From Streptomonospora sp. PA3 (GTDB taxonomy: Bacteria; Actinomycetota; Actinomycetes; Streptosporangiales; Streptosporangiaceae), in the NCBI RefSeq assembly GCF_009728995.1, contig NZ_VTZW01000007.1, positions 1 through 64,000 of the forward strand: a stretch of 64,000 nt of DNA, read 5' to 3'. The notes under the pieces were generated by a model. It saw only the letters and a program-made list of their open reading frames with translations. It ran no database searches and had not been told where the DNA came from. The translations under genes were made by a program, and so were the position numbers. This document shows, piece by piece, positions 7,614-17,686 of the stretch. The first letter of the stretch is position 1, and each line of letters begins with the position of its first letter.

Positions 7614-9269
7614 ATGACCCAGACCGCGCAGTCGGAGCGCGACGCATCGGAGGAGCGCGGTCCGATCCGCAAGGGGTCGACCTTCGTCAGCTGGATGTCC
7701 TCCACCGATCACAAGGTGATCGGAAAGATGTACCTCATCACCTCGTTCGGGTTCTTCCTGGCGGCCGGCCTCATGGCGATGCTGATCCGCGCGGAGCTGC
7801 TGTGGCCGGGCATGCAGGTGGTGACGCACGAGACCTACAACCAGCTGTTCACGATCCACGGCACGGTCATGATGCTGCTGTTCGCGACCCCGCTGTTCGT
7901 CGGGTTCGCCAACGTGATCGTGCCGCTGCAGATCGGCGCTCCCGACGTGGCGTTCCCCCGGCTGAACATGTTCAGCTACTGGCTGTTCCTCTTCGGCGGG
8001 CTGATGGTCGTCGGCGGGTTCGCCACTCCCTCGGGCGCGGCGAGCTTCGGCTGGTTCGCCTACACCCCGCTGTCGGACGGGGTGCGCAGTCCGGGCCTGG
8101 GCGGTGACCTGTGGGTCCTGGGCCTGCTGGTGTCGGGTCTGGGCACCATCCTGGGCGCGGTCAACTTCATGACGACGGTCGCGGTGATGCGCGCGCCCGG
8201 CATGACGATGTTCCGGATGCCGCTGTTCACCTGGAACACCGTGTTCACCGGCGTCCTCATCCTGCTGGCGTTCCCGGTGCTCACCGCCGCCCTGGCCGCC
8301 CTGGCCGCCGACCGTATCCTGGGCGCCAACGTCTACAACGCCGAGCACGGCGGCGCGATCCTCTGGCAGCACCTGTTCTGGTTCTTCGGCCATCCCGAGG
8401 TCTACATCATCGCTCTGCCGTTCTTCGGGATCATCACCGAGGTCATCCCCGTGTTCTCGCGCAAGCCGCTGTTCGGCTACCTCGGCATGGTCGCCGCCAC
8501 ACTGGCGATCACGGGCCTGTCGATGACGGTGTGGGCCCACCACATGTTCGCCACGGGCGCGGTGCTGCTCCCGTTCTTCTCGTTCATGTCCTTCCTGATC
8601 GCCGTGCCCACCGGCATCAAGTTCTTCAACTGGATCGGCACCATGTGGCGGGGGCAGCTCACCTTCCCCACGCCCATGCTGTTCGCGGTGGGGTTCCTGG
8701 TGACGTTCCTCTTCGGCGGCCTCACCGGAGTGATCCTGGCCTCGCCCCCGCTGGACTTCCACGTCACCGACTCCTACTTCGTGGTGGGCCACTTCCACTA
8801 CGTGGTCTTCGGGACCGTGGTCTTCGCGATGTTCTCGGGCTTCTACTACTGGTGGCCCAAGATGACCGGGAAGATGCTCTTCGAGGGGCTGGGCAAGGCG
8901 CATTTCTGGTCGCTGTTCATCGGATTCCACACGACGTTCCTGGTCCAGCACTGGCTGGGGGTGGAGGGCATGCCCCGCCGCTACGCCGACTACCTGCCCT
9001 CGGACGGCTTCACCGCCCTCAACGCCATCTCCAGCATCGGAGCGTTCGTGCTGGGTGCCTCGACGCTGTTCTTCCTGTGGAACATCTGGGCCACCGTCCG
9101 CAAGGGCACCCGGGTCGACACCGACGACCCCTGGGGCTACGGCGGGTCGCTGGAGTGGGCCACGTCCTGCCCGCCGCCGCGGCACAACTTCACCTCGCTG
9201 CCGCGGATCCGCAGCGAGCGGCCGGCCTTCGACCTGAAGTTCCCGCACGCCAACCGGCCGGCGCAGTAG
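7614..9269 (+). CDS. ctaD: Cytochrome c oxidase subunit I (551 aa)
   Basis: Catalytic subunit of the aa3-type terminal oxidase: twelve membrane helices carrying heme a and the heme a3-CuB centre. Visible ligands include His of [10 protein letters not shown] (heme a), the [10 protein letters not shown] loop (CuB His and its cross-linked Tyr), WAHHMFATG (CuB His pair) and [11 protein letters not shown] (heme a3 and heme a). Length and the start at [37 protein letters not shown] are typical. The GGAG site lies 6 bases before ATG 7614. No subunit II, III or heme-assembly gene is nearby, so this is a solitary, likely second copy embedded in stress genes. Confidence 0.95.
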   Translation: MTQTAQSERDASEERGPIRKGSTFVSWMSSTDHKVIGKMYLITSFGFFLAAGLMAMLIRAELLWPGMQVVTHETYNQLFTIHGTVMMLLFATPLFVGFANVIVPLQIGAPDVAFPRLNMFSYWLFLFGGLMVVGGFATPSGAASFGWFAYTPLSDGVRSPGLGGDLWVLGLLVSGLGTILGAVNFMTTVAVMRAPGMTMFRMPLFTWNTVFTGVLILLAFPVLTAALAALAADRILGANVYNAEHGGAILWQHLFWFFGHPEVYIIALPFFGIITEVIPVFSRKPLFGYLGMVAATLAITGLSMTVWAHHMFATGAVLLPFFSFMSFLIAVPTGIKFFNWIGTMWRGQLTFPTPMLFAVGFLVTFLFGGLTGVILASPPLDFHVTDSYFVVGHFHYVVFGTVVFAMFSGFYYWWPKMTGKMLFEGLGKAHFWSLFIGFHTTFLVQHWLGVEGMPRRYADYLPSDGFTALNAISSIGAFVLGASTLFFLWNIWATVRKGTRVDTDDPWGYGGSLEWATSCPPPRHNFTSLPRIRSERPAFDLKFPHANRPAQ

Positions 9270-9474
9270 CCGGGCGACCCCGGCGGGTGAGGCGGGCGGG
9301 GGAAGAAGCCCGGCCAGCCGGCGCCGGGGGAGGGCACGGCGGGTGCGGCGCGGCAGGTGCGTGGACGGGGATACCAGGGATACCAGGCGGGCGCCGCGGC
9401 GGGCGGGGCCTGCCGCTAGAATCGGCGGCGTCGCCGGTCCGACCCGCGCGCCCGGCAGGTTCCTGCCGCGCAGG

Positions 9475-9513
9475 CGCGCCCGCGAGACCGGGACGGACGG
9501 TCTCGCGGGCGCG
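9475..9513 (+). terminator. Terminator downstream of ctaD
   Basis: Perfect 16-bp stem (CGCGCCCGCGAGACCG, 9475-9490, with 9498-9513) and a 7-base loop, about 205 bases after the ctaD stop. Confidence 0.7.
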
Positions 9514-9848
9514 GTCATGGCGGCCGGTCGGCCGGTCGGCGGCGCCCCACGGGGGGCGACGGGGAGCCCTGACCCCGCTCCGCGCACAGCCGCGGTGATC
9601 GGCGCAGGTGCGCGGGATCGCGAAGGCCGGGCCGTGTCGGCGGGAGCGGCCGGCAGCGGAATGCGGGCGCACTCACCCGATCGGCCGGACCCCTCGTTCC
9701 GGACCACATTTGGTTGAGGATTGAACCATCCGGAACCGATTCTACCCGTCTTCACCGCTGGGAACGAACCGCCCGGGGCAGGCGGCGCGACGCGACCGCG
9801 TGGGAAGGACCCGCCTCGCCCCAAGGCCGGCCGGGTCCCCGCGTGCGG
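9514..9848. other. Intergenic stretch without a supported gene
   Basis: Lies between the ctaD terminator and the convergent PPOX gene. Short open frames exist on both strands but lack ribosome sites and family resemblance. The only local structure is TTCCGGA ... TCCGGAA flanking GGTTGAGGATTGAACC near 9697-9735, a small inverted repeat of unknown meaning. Confidence 0.6.
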
Positions 9849-10241
9849 TCACTGCTTGGTCGTGTGCTCCGGGCGCACCGAGATCACGATCCGCTCCTCT
9901 CCCGGCTCCGTCCAGGGATAGCGGTCCTGGTCGAGGTAGCGCTTGGCCAGGTGATCGATGAAGGCGTTGCCGTCGTCCTCCTCGATCGACTCCACCCGGC
10001 CCCGGATCTCCACGTAGCGATAGGGGTCGTCGGGGTCCTGCACCGACATCGAGATGCGGTCGTCGCGCAGGAGGTTGCGGTACTTCTGCCGCCCCCGGGT
10101 CTGGCTGAAGCGGACGTTCTCGCCATCCCAGTCGATCCATACCGGGTTGGCCTGGGGCTCGCCGCGCGGCCCGAGCGTGGCCACGTGCGCGAAGCTGCGC
10201 TTGTGCAGGATGTCTTCGCGGTCTGCGGGGATGGTGCTCAT
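9849..10241 (-). CDS. PPOX-class F420-dependent/FMN-binding protein (130 aa)
   Basis: Split-barrel flavin/deazaflavin-binding protein of the pyridoxamine 5'-phosphate oxidase-like superfamily. Features: FAHVATLGPRGEPQANPVWIDWDGENVRF (barrel strands 1-3), GRQKYRNLLRDDRISMSV, RYVEIRGRVESIEED, and IDHLAKRYLDQDRYPW near the C-terminus, the arrangement of the TIGR03618-type F420 group. Reaction unknown. The ATG at 10241 follows GAGGAG with 4 bases between; longer upstream reading runs antisense to the ClpC gene. It is divergent from the small conserved gene at 10485. Confidence 0.88.
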   Translation of the reverse strand: MSTIPADREDILHKRSFAHVATLGPRGEPQANPVWIDWDGENVRFSQTRGRQKYRNLLRDDRISMSVQDPDDPYRYVEIRGRVESIEEDDGNAFIDHLAKRYLDQDRYPWTEPGEERIVISVRPEHTTKQ

Positions 10242-10332
10242 GCGGCTCCTCAATCGTCGAACAAGCGGACGCCGACAGCCCTGCCAGCGGCGGTCACACG
10301 CGCCGTACCTGCTATCACGCCGCCCCCCGGTT

Positions 10333-10386
10333 GAAACGTCGCGGCCGGGCCCGTGCCAAGAGGCACCGCCGCGGCCCGGCTGTTTC
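10333..10386. other. Nested imperfect inverted repeat in a divergent intergenic region
   Basis: GAAAC (10333-10337) pairs with GTTTC (10382-10386), GCCGGGCC with GGCCCGGC, and GTGCC-AAGA-GGCAC forms the tip. The right edge overlaps the -35 element of the promoter at 10382. It could be a terminator-like or operator structure; undecided. Confidence 0.4.
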
Positions 10387-10407
10387 GCCACCCGGGCCAC
10401 GGGTAGC
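10382..10407 (+). promoter_or_regulatory. SigF/SigB-type promoter of the 10485-ClpC unit
   Basis: GTTT (10382-10385), 16-base spacer, GGTAGC (10402-10407; in full GGGTAGC), 78 bases before the ATG at 10485. Closest match in the window to GTTT-N15-GGGTA. Confidence 0.75.
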
Positions 10408-10484
10408 GGCGGGCCCTGAGGCGATCGCGGCGCTGCGCAACGCCGCCGCCGACACCAGACCCGCCGGGAATGGAGTGATGTTCC

Positions 10485-10850
10485 ATGTCCGCTGAGCGGA
10501 ACGCACCGCCGATCGAGGGCTACGAAGGCCTGCCGGTCGGCACGCTGCAGCACCGCGTCCGCGCCCTGACACAGGAGCAGATGCGCGAGCTGATCGACTA
10601 CGAGTCCGCTCACGCCAACCGGCCCAACGTGCTGGAGATCCTCAACGGGCGGCTGAGGGAACTGGAGAACGGGGCGGAGCCCTCGGGCGGGGACCAGAGC
10701 TTCCAACCCGAGACCCCGCAGGCGCCCCGCGGCGGATCCGAGGTCAGCCCGGGCGGCCAGGGGCCCGAAGGCAACGCCCCGCCGCACGGCGTCCCCGCGC
10801 AGCCGGCCAAACCCAAGGGCGACAACCCGCCCGGGCCCGGAAACGGGTGA
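10485..10850 (+). CDS. Conserved small actinobacterial protein (121 aa), function unknown
   Basis: The N-terminal 60 residues are conserved in character: IEGYEGLPVGTLQHRVRALTQEQMRELIDYESAHANRPNVLEILNGRLRELE, a predicted helical domain with the DYExAHANRPxVxxxLxxRLxxLE motif common in actinobacteria and often found in stress loci. The C-terminal 60 residues are Pro/Gly/Gln-rich and likely disordered. The ATG at 10485 has a GGAG site about 10 bases upstream. It lies 73 bases before the ClpC-like gene, probably in one transcript. No function can be assigned. Confidence 0.75.
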   Translation: MSAERNAPPIEGYEGLPVGTLQHRVRALTQEQMRELIDYESAHANRPNVLEILNGRLRELENGAEPSGGDQSFQPETPQAPRGGSEVSPGGQGPEGNAPPHGVPAQPAKPKGDNPPGPGNG

Positions 10851-10923
10851 CGCGGCGCCCGAGCCGTTCCGTACCGGGGTGCCCGCACGGCGAGGCGCCA
10901 CGTTCCAGAAGGAGGTCCCCGCA

Positions 10924-13479
<2,556 letters not shown>

Positions 13480-13530
13480 GGTAGCCGGCCGACAGCCGGG
13501 CAGCGCCGAGCAGCGGCCATCGGTCCGGGC

Positions 13531-13990
13531 GTGCGGTCATCGCTTGTTGCCGGCGGATGGCTGATCATCCGACGGGGCGGCGAAGGGCGGCGGATGGCTG
13601 GGCCTGCGCGAGTCGGTTCGGGTGCTCGCCGGTGCGGGTGGGCGACGGGGGCGGCGAGGGCTGCGGATGGCCCGGCCCGCGCCCATCGGTTCGGGTGCCC
13701 GCCGGTGCAGGTGGGCGACGGGGGCGGCGAGGTCGGCGGGTGGCTGGGCTGTGCGGTTGTCGCTTGCCGTCGGCGGATGGTTGGTCATCCGGCGGGGCGG
13801 GCGAAGGGCGGTGCGGGGTTTCACCCGCGATCACCGCACCGGGTGCTCGCCGGTCGCCCATGCGACGGGGGCGGCGAGGGCTGCGGAAGGCCCGGCCCGA
13901 GCCCACCGGTTCCGGTGCCCGCCGGTGCCGGTGCGCGACGGGGGCGGCGGCACGCCCGGGTGGCGTTCCGGTGCGCCCCACCAACCCACG
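13531..13990 (+). repeat. Repeat array A: degenerate direct repeats
   Basis: Two kinds of block recur. One begins GTGCGGT(C/T)(A/G)TCGCTTG and continues ...GGCGGATGG-TG-TCATCC (13531, 13751). The other contains GGTTCGGGTGCCCGCCGGTG and GGCGACGGGGGCGGCGAGG (near 13615, 13688, 13850, 13908). The same blocks reappear on the opposite strand in array B, so the arrays face each other. Confidence 0.75.
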
Positions 13991-14037
13991 CGCCCGACCC
14001 GAAACCCGGAACGCCCGAATTAATCTAACTCCCCAAC

Positions 14038-14098
14038 GGCGATCTTGTACCTGTGGTCACTTGTGAACGCTCACAATGACCACAGATACAAGATCGCC
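14038..14098. repeat. Long near-perfect hairpin 1
   Basis: Left arm 14038-14066 and right arm 14071-14098 pair over 28 bases, with one mismatch and one bulged base, around the loop ACGC. The tip contains the operator-like TTGTGAACGCTCACAA. It is more AT-rich than its surroundings and not next to a gene end, so not an ordinary terminator. Confidence 0.9.
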
Positions 14099-14179
14099 GC
14101 CACTGGGAGCATCGATCCCGAGGGATCGCCTCCGATGTCCCGGTTCGTCCGCCGGGTCGGCTGCCGGACCGCCCCGGAC

Positions 14180-14245
14180 CGCGTCGAGGGTGTCGGTGGG
14201 GCCACACTCGACGCCGAGTGTGGCCCCACCGACACCCTCGACGCG
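14180..14245. repeat. Long perfect hairpin 2 (31-bp stem)
   Basis: Arm 14180-14210 is exactly complementary to 14215-14245, with loop ACGC, the same loop as hairpin 1. A 31-bp perfect stem is far longer than terminators elsewhere in the window (11-18 bp). It lies 81 bases after hairpin 1, with no gene adjacent. Confidence 0.92.
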
Positions 14246-14669
14246 GAAGCCGGGCACGGAAACCCGACATTCGGTGCTTTCGGGGCGGCGATGGGGTGAC
14301 GAGAAGCGCCGCGCGATCGCCCGGGCGGGCTCCGGACGCGCGGAGGGCCGTCCGCGGCGTCGACTCCTCCCGTGATGTCCGGTATTCGGGGGCGCCGGAG
14401 CGGCTCGCACGACCCGGATCGGCGATGATCATGGCGTTTGGACCGGGGATCCGCGCCCGAAGCGATCCAAACGCGCACCTCGCGGCACCCCGGCCACTCC
14501 CACCCCCCCGCCACAGCCCGGCATTCCGGGCAAACCACCCCGGATTCCTTTCGCATCCCGGAAAACCCGGCGCACCGGTGCGCCGCGCAGCCCCACCGCG
14601 CACCATCGGCGGGCACCGTCGACCCGCGCGAGGCGATATGCCCGGAACATCCCGCCCGGGCGGTGTGTC

Positions 14670-14876
14670 AGAACGGCGGGGGCGCCGCCTTGCAGGAACC
14701 CCACCGGGCACCACCCGGGGCGGCCACCACCGAGGCTGCGGCAATGGGTGCGCCTCGCGAAGCGCGGTCACAGCTTGCCGCCGAGCGCACGCTGCACCTG
14801 TCAGACGGAGCCGCACCACCGGTGGCGGGCCTCCGAAACACAGGTGCACCGCCGCTCGGCGGCAAGCCGGCGCACA
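14670..14876 (+). repeat. Dispersed repeat, copy 2
   Basis: Plus-strand partner of 55-260, sharing the ordered blocks described there. The copies are about 14.6 kb apart and inverted. Both lie in non-coding DNA, and a short CG-rich inverted motif (GCCGCTCGGCGGCAAGC) sits near one end. No open frame is conserved well enough to call a gene. Confidence 0.75.
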
Positions 14877-14999
14877 GCGCTTCGCGCATCACAGCCCCAT
14901 TGCCGCAACCTCCTGTGGTGACCGACTCCTTAAACCCGACGTAGGCCGCCCCACCACCGCCCTCGCCGCCACCGTCGCCTGTCGCACCGGCGGGCACCG

Positions 15000-15535
15000 G
15001 GTCCGGTGGGCTCGGGCTGGACCCCGTGTGGCCGTCGCTGCCCTCGTCGCGTGGGTCACCGGCGGGCGCCCGAACCGATGGGCTCGGGCTGGACCCCGTG
15101 CGGCCGTCGCTGCCCTCGTCGCGTGGGTCACCGGCGGGCACCCGAACCGATGGGCGCGGGCTGAACCTGCGGCCGTCGCTGCTGCGCCGGATGATCAGCC
15201 ATCCGCTGACCTCGCTGCCCTCGTCGCGTGGGTCACCGGCGGGCACCCGAACCGGTGGGCGCGGGCTGAACCTGCGGCCGTCGCTGCTGCGCCGGATGAT
15301 CAGCCATCCGCTGACCTCGCTGCCCTCGTCGCGTGGGTCACCGGCGGGCACCCGAACCGGTGGGCTCGGGCCGAGCCACCCACCGACCTCGCCGCCCCCG
15401 TCGCCCGGGCCGCCGGCGGGCACCCAGCCCGGCGGGCTCGGGCTGAACCCCGTGCGGCCCTGGCCGCTCCGCCGGATGATCAGCCATTCGCCGGCAGCAA
15501 GCGATGACCGCACAGCCCGGCCCCCCGCCGTCCTC
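15000..15535 (-). repeat. Repeat array B with 72- and 105-base tandem units
   Basis: Units start with GCGTGGGTCACCGGCGGGC at 15049, 15121, 15226 and 15331: one interval of 72 bases and two of 105. The 105-base unit equals the 72-base unit plus a 33-base insert carrying GCCGGATGATCAGCCATCCG. The two 105-base copies are almost identical, indicating recent duplication. Periods of 24 and 35 codons keep frames open on both strands, giving a false impression of a repeat protein. The minus strand carries the same blocks as array A. Confidence 0.85.
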
Positions 15536-15921
15536 GCCGGCCCCCGTCAAGCGATCAACTCCCCGCCCGCCCAAGGCACCATGCCCAAGCCCCGCAGCCG
15601 CGTGATGCCCGCCACACGGAACGACGCTGTGTGGTTTACCTGCGCTTTGCGGTGCGGCGATGGCATGGTCCGCGGGAACCGAGGGGTCCCCGCCCGGCGC
15701 CGCCCGCCGCCTGGTGCGGACTCTGCTCTCACATCCCGCCGAACACCGCGGTCGCCGTGCCATTCGGGATCCGCGCCGCCCTCCGGGTCCCGCTGGGCCT
15801 CGCAGGGCGCCGCCCGAGCGGTCCTGACCGGCGCGCAGACCTCCGGCGGCACGCCATCGGAGAGTGAATTCGGACGCCGATTACACACAGTGACTACAGT
15901 GCCCAGAATACATGGCCGGTC

Positions 15922-15947
15922 GTTTCAGCGTCGCTGCGATTGGTAGT
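15922..15947 (+). promoter_or_regulatory. SigF/SigB-type promoter of the heptose/glycosylation operon
   Basis: GTTT (15922-15925), 16-base spacer, GGTAGT (15942-15947), 78 bases before the ATG of the carbamoyltransferase gene. Same spacing and -10 sequence as the stress-island promoters. Confidence 0.7.
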
Positions 15948-16024
15948 CGACTGACCGTGCCCGCACCGGCGGATGCACGCCCACCGTCTGGACGTGGGCG
16001 AGAACGGGGGAGGAGTACCGGCCT

Positions 16025-17683
16025 ATGCGATTCCTCGGTGTCAACGCCGTGTTCCACGATCCGGCCGCCGCGCTCGTCGTCGACGGAGAGATCGTGGCCG
16101 CGGCCGAGGAGGAGCGGTTCAACCGGCGCAAGCACGGCAAGCGGCCCGTGCCGTTCTCCGCCTGGGAGCTGCCCGAGCAGGCCATGCGCTGGTGCCTGGA
16201 GTCCGCCGGCATCACGCCCGCCGACCTCGACGGAGTGGCCTACTCCTACGATCCGTCGCTGGTCAAGCCGGAGCAGGAGCGGCTGGATCCGGCATGGGAG
16301 GACCTCCGCACCCTCTACGCCCGCCGCGCGCCCGCGTTCCTGGCAACCGCGCTGCCCGGCCTCGATCCCGACCGTGTGCACCATGTCCCGCACCACGTCG
16401 CCCACGCGGCCTCGGCCGGGCTGGCGGCGCCCGCCGCGCACGGCGAGCGCGACTGCGCCGTCTTCGTCGCCGACGGCCGCGGCGAGGACGCGGCCCACCT
16501 GGCGGGCGCCTACCGCGGGGGCGGGCTGGAGATCCTGGCGCGCCAAGGTCTGCCGCACTCCCTCGGGCTGATCTACGAAGACCTCACCGACCACCTCGGT
16601 TTCCAGCGCTCCAGCGACGAGTACAAGGTCATGGCGCTGGCGTCGTCGGGGACGCCCCGCTTCATCGGGGAAATGCGCGAGCTGATCGCCACCACCGGCG
16701 AGGGCGGCGTCCGCGTCGACCCCGTCGACTTCGCCGCCTTCGCCAAGCGGCGCAGCCGCGACGGCGAGGTGGCCGCCGAGCACGCCGACCTCGCCGCCAG
16801 CATGCAGCAGCGCCTGGAAGAGGTGCTGCTGGAGCTGGTCTCGTGGCTGCACCGCGAAACCGGGCTGGCGCGGCTGGCGATGGCCGGAGGAGTCGCGCTC
16901 AACTGCGTGGCCAACACCCGCATCGCCGCCGAAGGCCCGTTCGAGGACGTGTGGGTGCAGCCCGCCGCCGGCGACGCCGGCACCGCGCTGGGCGGTGCGC
17001 TGCACCTGGCCCGGTCGGCCGGCGAGGACGTGGCGCCCATGGCAGGCGCCGACCTGGGGCGCGGCTGGAGCGAGGCGGAGCTGGCCGCCGCCTTGGAGGA
17101 GGCCGACCTCGCCTACGAGCGCCCCGACGACCTCGCCGACACGGTCGCGGCCGCGCTGGCGCGCGACGAGCTCGTCGCCTGGTTCCAGGGCCGTAGCGAG
17201 TACGGGCCCCGCGCGCTGGGCCGGCGCTCCCTGCTGGCCAACCCGACCCGTGCGGGCAACCTCGACCGCATCAACGCCGTGAAGGGCCGCGAGAGCTTCC
17301 GGCCGGTCGCGCCGATGGTGCCGACCGACCGCGCCGGCGACATCTTCTCGCGCGGGCCGCTGCCCAGCCCCTACATGCTGTTCGTGCACGACGTCGCCGA
17401 GCGGTGGCGCGAGCGCATCCCCGCGGTCGTGCACACCGACGGCACCGCCCGCGTGCAGACCGTCGACGCCGGCGAGCAGCTGCTGACGCGGCTGCTGCAC
17501 CGCTTCGAGGCCCGCACCGGCGTTCCGGTCGTCATCAACACCAGCCTCAACACCGCCGGGCGCCCGATGGTCGACAGCCCCAGGGACGCCCTGGAGTGCT
17601 TCGGGTCCTCGCCGGTGGACCTGCTCGCCATCGGGCCGTTCGTCGTGCGGCGGTCCCGGCTGAACGGGCGGGGGAGGGGCTGA
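16025..17683 (+). CDS. Carbamoyltransferase, NodU/CmcH family (552 aa)
   Basis: Transfers a carbamoyl group from carbamoyl phosphate (via carbamoyl-AMP) to a hydroxyl, typically of a sugar or glycan. The N-terminal Kae1-like domain has NAVFHDPAAALVVDGEIVAAAEEERFNRRKH, the metal-binding HHVPHHVAHAASA, SDEYKVMALAS and GGVALNCVANTRI. The C-terminal domain carries WFQGRSEYGPRALGRRSLLANP and ESFRPVAPMVP, all family hallmarks. Length is normal for the family (about 550-600). The ATG at 16025 has a GGAGGAG site. First gene of a run of overlapping genes making and transferring heptose, so the likely acceptor is a heptose-containing surface glycan. NodU-type nodulation factors are a family precedent, not a claim about this host. 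Confidence 0.92.
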   Translation: MRFLGVNAVFHDPAAALVVDGEIVAAAEEERFNRRKHGKRPVPFSAWELPEQAMRWCLESAGITPADLDGVAYSYDPSLVKPEQERLDPAWEDLRTLYARRAPAFLATALPGLDPDRVHHVPHHVAHAASAGLAAPAAHGERDCAVFVADGRGEDAAHLAGAYRGGGLEILARQGLPHSLGLIYEDLTDHLGFQRSSDEYKVMALASSGTPRFIGEMRELIATTGEGGVRVDPVDFAAFAKRRSRDGEVAAEHADLAASMQQRLEEVLLELVSWLHRETGLARLAMAGGVALNCVANTRIAAEGPFEDVWVQPAAGDAGTALGGALHLARSAGEDVAPMAGADLGRGWSEAELAAALEEADLAYERPDDLADTVAAALARDELVAWFQGRSEYGPRALGRRSLLANPTRAGNLDRINAVKGRESFRPVAPMVPTDRAGDIFSRGPLPSPYMLFVHDVAERWRERIPAVVHTDGTARVQTVDAGEQLLTRLLHRFEARTGVPVVINTSLNTAGRPMVDSPRDALECFGSSPVDLLAIGPFVVRRSRLNGRGRG

Positions 17684-17686
17684 CCC

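Larger units (their letters stand above)
13480..15921. other. Non-coding repeat-dense block between the ClpC gene and the heptose operon
   Basis: About 2.4 kb without a convincing gene. In order: repeat array A (13531-13990), long hairpin 1 (14038-14098), long hairpin 2 (14180-14245), a stretch with no visible structure (14246-14669), dispersed repeat copy 2 (14670-14876), array B in the opposite orientation (15000-15535), and about 385 bases with nothing recognised up to the promoter at 15922. Long open frames here arise because several repeat periods are multiples of three. They lack ribosome sites and known folds and are mirrored on the opposite strand. Confidence 0.7.

Noticed and set aside
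15049-15435. CRISPR-like regular repeats
   Set aside because: Units are 72 and 105 bases, directly tandem without unique spacers, and no cas genes are nearby.
14218-15507. Long plus-strand open frame with 24- and 35-residue repeats (apparent repeat protein)
   Set aside because: The period comes from DNA repeats whose lengths are multiples of three; the minus strand is equally open, there is no ribosome site, and the frame crosses the dispersed repeat and a hairpin arm.
13531-15513. Two facing frames sharing the start MRSSL(V/A)AG(G/E)WLIIRR, possible paralogous genes
   Set aside because: The shared start is a repeated DNA block present a third time out of frame near 13751; the remainder is repeat-derived and lacks ribosome sites.
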